Shown piece by piece: positions 61,103-64,000 of a stretch of 64,000 nucleotides of DNA. How positions within the stretch are numbered: the first letter of the stretch is position 1; every line of letters begins with the position of its first letter. The notes under the pieces are model-generated. The model ran no database searches. It saw only the letters and a list, made by a program, of their open reading frames with translations, and was not told where the DNA came from. Where the stretch lies: positions 9,317,501-9,381,500 of the forward strand of contig OU015654.1 of assembly GCA_907165275.2 (NCBI GenBank). The letters run 5' to 3'. Made by a program: the position numbers and the translations under genes. The stretch comes from Zygaena filipendulae. Its lineage: Eukaryota; Arthropoda; Insecta; Lepidoptera; Zygaenidae.

Positions 61103-61494
61103 GTCTGACTACGAGCACCCCTCAGGCGCTCGGGCGAACATGGCTAAAGTCTAAAGACGAACACCCCTCAGGTGCTCGGGCGAGTCTAAATACGAGCACC
61201 CCTCAGATGCTCGGGCGGGTCTAAATACGAGCACCCCTCAGGTGCTCGGGCGGTCTAAATACGAGCACCCCTCAGGTTCTCGGGCGGTCTAAATACGAGC
61301 ACCCCTCAGATGCTCGGGCGGGTCTAAATACGAGCACCCCTCAGGTTCTCGGGTGGTCTAAATACGAGCACCCCTCAGATGCTCGGGCGGGTCTAAATAC
61401 GAGCACCCCTCAGGTGCTCGGGCGGTCTAAATACGAGCACCCCTCAGGTTCTCGGGCGGTCTAAATACGAGCACCCCTCAGGTGCTCGGGCGGC
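61103..61494 (+). repeat. Minisatellite: 11 units of 34-35 bp, each palindromic
   Basis: Unit TCTAAATACGAGCACCCCTC followed by AGGTGCTCGGGCGG. Each holds the stem GAGCACC-CCTCA-GGTGCTC. Three core variants (GGTGCTC, GGTTCTC, GATGCTC) alternate in a way that suggests duplication of several units at once. The first two units are the most diverged. Confidence 0.95.
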
Positions 61495-62605
61495 TGGTCA
61501 CATACACTAAACTGAGATTGTGAGACGAGGTTTACTGCACCAACTCGTCTCATCTGAGGTTCTGATAGTCGCCTCCAACCACCCCTTACTGCGACCCCTT
61601 ACCACACAACTAAACTGTGACCACTGAGCTAAAACTGTATACGGTGCTGAGTACAAAACGTCTGAGCTGGCCCAACGGCCGTGTTTTTTCTTATAGTTTT
61701 TATACGGCTAGTTAAAAACACAAATTACATCAACGACATGAAATTCAATAGAGTGTAGCTAATGTAAATTAACGCTCACCAAAATATTCAGGAAAACAGA
61801 CACATTCACCCTTCACAGTTCACAGTACCTATCTAAAAGTACTCTGTGCCTCGCACAGATCGACAGGCACTGTCCGTCTCGTCGCCGCTCGCCCTGCTTG
61901 TCCCGAAACGCCGCCGAAGTCGCGCGAAAGATGCCGAACACTCGGGCGCAGCGTTTAAACGATTTTGAAGATAAACATTATAAAAATTCGCGCCATTCGC
62001 GACACGAGCCAAGCAAAGAGCAATGACTACCTACCTTTTAGAGTACTTACTACTAAGGTGTAGAGTTTCTGAAGTTAGGCCTTATAGAGTTAGGGCGAGT
62101 AGAGTAGAGTAGTCATAAAAAAAATATACAACCGAAATGAGCCTCCTCTTTTTTGAACTCTCAAAAATTGCCAAAAATTGTAGTTTTTGTGGTTTTAAGC
62201 ATACAAAACTACAATTTTTTGTAGTATACATACATATATATATTTTAATTTATTAAACCAAAACAAAAAATTATGTAAAACGATAGTAATCATGCTACAC
62301 TTACACCATGATAATTAGCCTTACCTACAATGGCCTCCGCACTAGGTCCGGTAGTAGGTATATAGTCCTGTATCGCGGAGGCACTTAAAGATTTAACATC
62401 TTTCTTTTTTACAACTTAACTTATATTATATAAGGTTGGAATAAAATAACTATATTTTGTCATATATAAAATATCTAAATTTTGTTATATATAAAATATC
62501 TATGAATATAGTAAATAAATATTATGTTTCTGTCGATAATTTTTTTTAAATGAAATATCTTAAAAAAAATCGATGTTTTAACGAGTGGCTCTAGGACAGG
62601 AGGAG
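61495..62605. other. No gene assigned
   Basis: 61495-61960 is GC-richer. GAGACGAGG / CTCGTCTC at about 61520-61550 forms a short hairpin. CCTCCGCACTAGGTCCG / ATCGCGGAGGCACTT near 62340-62390 hints at another small foldback. No exon was supported. Confidence 0.35.
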
Positions 62606-62879
62606 CAGTGGTTCTGAACCTGGGGGTAATTACCCCAGTAGGGGTAAATCAGTTTCTCGTGGGTATAACGAAGAACCTAATACATTAAGACCTGAGCTGT
62701 AGCAACCATCACACTAACTATTTTTGCTTAATTAATTGTTTAAATATATAAAATACCTACTTTAACATTTTAAGACTGATATCCAATATTTATTAAATTG
62801 ATAACATTAAGGTCGGGGTAATATCGGTTTTCCTAATAGGTCACAGGGGTAACAATATCGAAAAGGTTAGGAACCACTG
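62606..62879. mobile_element. hAT-like MITE, CAGTGGTTCTGAACC terminus
   Basis: Left CAGTGGTTCTGAACCTGGGG, right GGTTAGGAACCACTG, a Charlie-type hAT terminus. GGGGTAATTACCCC lies just inside. No matching 8-bp duplication remains (AGGAGGAG and CTTTATAG). Confidence 0.75.
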
Positions 62880-64000
62880 CTTTATAGTGTGACGTTGGAA
62901 AGATCCTTATACTATGTACTAAAGTAATAAAACAATTTCAATAGAGACAGCAAAATAAATACTGAGTTAGGGTAAAGTGGAGTGAGGCGCATCATCTGGC
63001 CCGGCCTCAAAGTTAAAAGCCAACTTTACTTAAAATAAAATGGTTTTATTTATAGACGTAATATAATAGGCGATTACCCGATGTTTTATAATTAACACCA
63101 TCTGTAACCATAATAAACGTAGGCACATTCCAGATTGTTGGCATCTGTTTACAAAGCATAGGTAGATCTGGAAAGAATTGTTTTAACACGCTGTTATTGT
63201 CTTACGGCCCTTTCACACCGCAACTTCTCGATTTTTGCATACATGCCGGTTTTCGCAGGATCCTGTTTAGTCCTGATATACGTGCTTCAATACTAGCAGT
63301 TACACGAGTATCCAAAATCTTTTTTTATCTACCGAATTGAGTAGATAAAAGCTGTATTTTTTTTTAAACATCGGAAAACAAAGGCATGAGCAGCCGCCAA
63401 AGTCAGCTTACAATGTTTTGTACCGAAATATTTTCCAACTTACCGTTAAACTATGAACTTAAAACTTGGAGGTAATATTTGATATTACGTATATATTATC
63501 AACAAATACTAACGTATTTTACGTAATATAACGTAAATACTCGATGTTTTTTTTTGAAATTCTATATTTTTTTTTTGTTAAAACCAACTTTATTTTGCGG
63601 TTAAACGATAACGCACAGAAGCGATGCGGTCGCCGCCGGGTGGCGGCCGCGGCGAGCCACTGCTACGGGATTACGCGTCAGACGAGTGCTACGTGCGAAG
63701 CGTAGCGTAGCGATAAGATTCGCCCCCTAGCCCTATAAAGCGGCGTGCGATCCGATAGAGCACGCACTATCAGGCACGCGTCGTTGCAAGCGGATGATGT
63801 TTTTGAATTTTTTTGAGTGCGTAATAATTTCTAATTGCTGGTTCGGAACCCCAAATGTGTGAAGTCCAAACCGCAATTAGCCGGTTTTTTAGAATGATGA
63901 GATCAAATAATTTTATCATTACCCAAACAAACGGTAGTTTCATACAAACTTTCACCCTTATTTTGGTGGAAATTCTCATTTCCAAAAACGCTTTCTTAGT
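62880..64000. other. No gene seen; GC-rich patch 63600-63800
   Basis: TAGGGTAAAGTGGAGTGAGG at about 62989 looks like one end of a fourth GGGTAA element. The patch 63600-63800 (GGTCGCCGCCGGGTGGCGGC, then CCCTATAAAGC at 63732 and CTATCAGG at 63768) could be a promoter for a gene to the right. The 38-nt spacing is long and nothing downstream confirms it. Confidence 0.35.

Noticed and set aside
61103..61494. CRISPR-like array of regularly spaced palindromic repeats
   Set aside because: The units are contiguous with no unique spacers, and the host is an animal genome. It is a minisatellite.
63734..63772. Promoter for a rightward gene
   Set aside because: TATAAA and ATCAG are 38 nt apart, longer than usual, and no exon could be confirmed before the window ends. 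Kept only as a note.

Overview
The window looks like nuclear DNA from a butterfly or moth (Lepidoptera). It is AT-rich and intron-rich, has small exons with consensus GT-AG junctions, and is packed with repeats typical of lepidopteran genomes: short Helitrons that end in a GC-rich hairpin plus CTAG, hAT, Harbinger-like and other foldback MITEs, LINE 3' tails, and a decayed Tc1-like transposase. No bacterial operon, phage or CRISPR content was seen.

Three protein-coding genes on the + strand could be assembled exon by exon with every splice phase consistent. (1) nudC, the dynein-associated nuclear distribution protein: 8 exons from 2742 to 36685, 324 codons, with one intron of about 28.6 kb. 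(2) An ODR-4 family gene: 7 exons from 38432 to 43543, 468 codons, with a C-terminal membrane anchor. Its first intron appears to use a GC donor. (3) A tandem C2-domain protein: 4 exons from 45879 to 57657, 384 codons, family not named, apparently lacking the usual calcium-binding aspartates.

The giant fourth intron of nudC is the most interesting region. On the opposite strand it holds two well-formed, phase-compatible exons (13480-13885 and 15486-15617) of an unassigned single-pass membrane protein. A TATA plus initiator pair near 28.06 kb on the same strand could be its promoter. On the + strand at 32.94-33.06 kb there is a TATA box, an initiator and a short first exon encoding a signal-peptide-like sequence followed by a possible donor, which suggests a small secreted-protein gene. 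A 30-nt exact-looking copy of the U2 snRNA 5' end lies at 30.7 kb.

Most of the remaining DNA is transposon-derived. Several elements show clean target duplications (TTCTAAAT, CATACACG, TACGTAAT, TTA, TATA, TA). Several are nested, and related copies supply the empty sites, so insertion order can be read. Three different elements share one architecture: TA flanks, GGG-starting termini, and many internal copies of the terminal motif. The right end holds a minisatellite of eleven palindromic 34-35-bp units (about 61.1-61.5 kb) and a GC-rich patch near 63.7 kb. All calls come from reading the sequence. No database or folding software was used.
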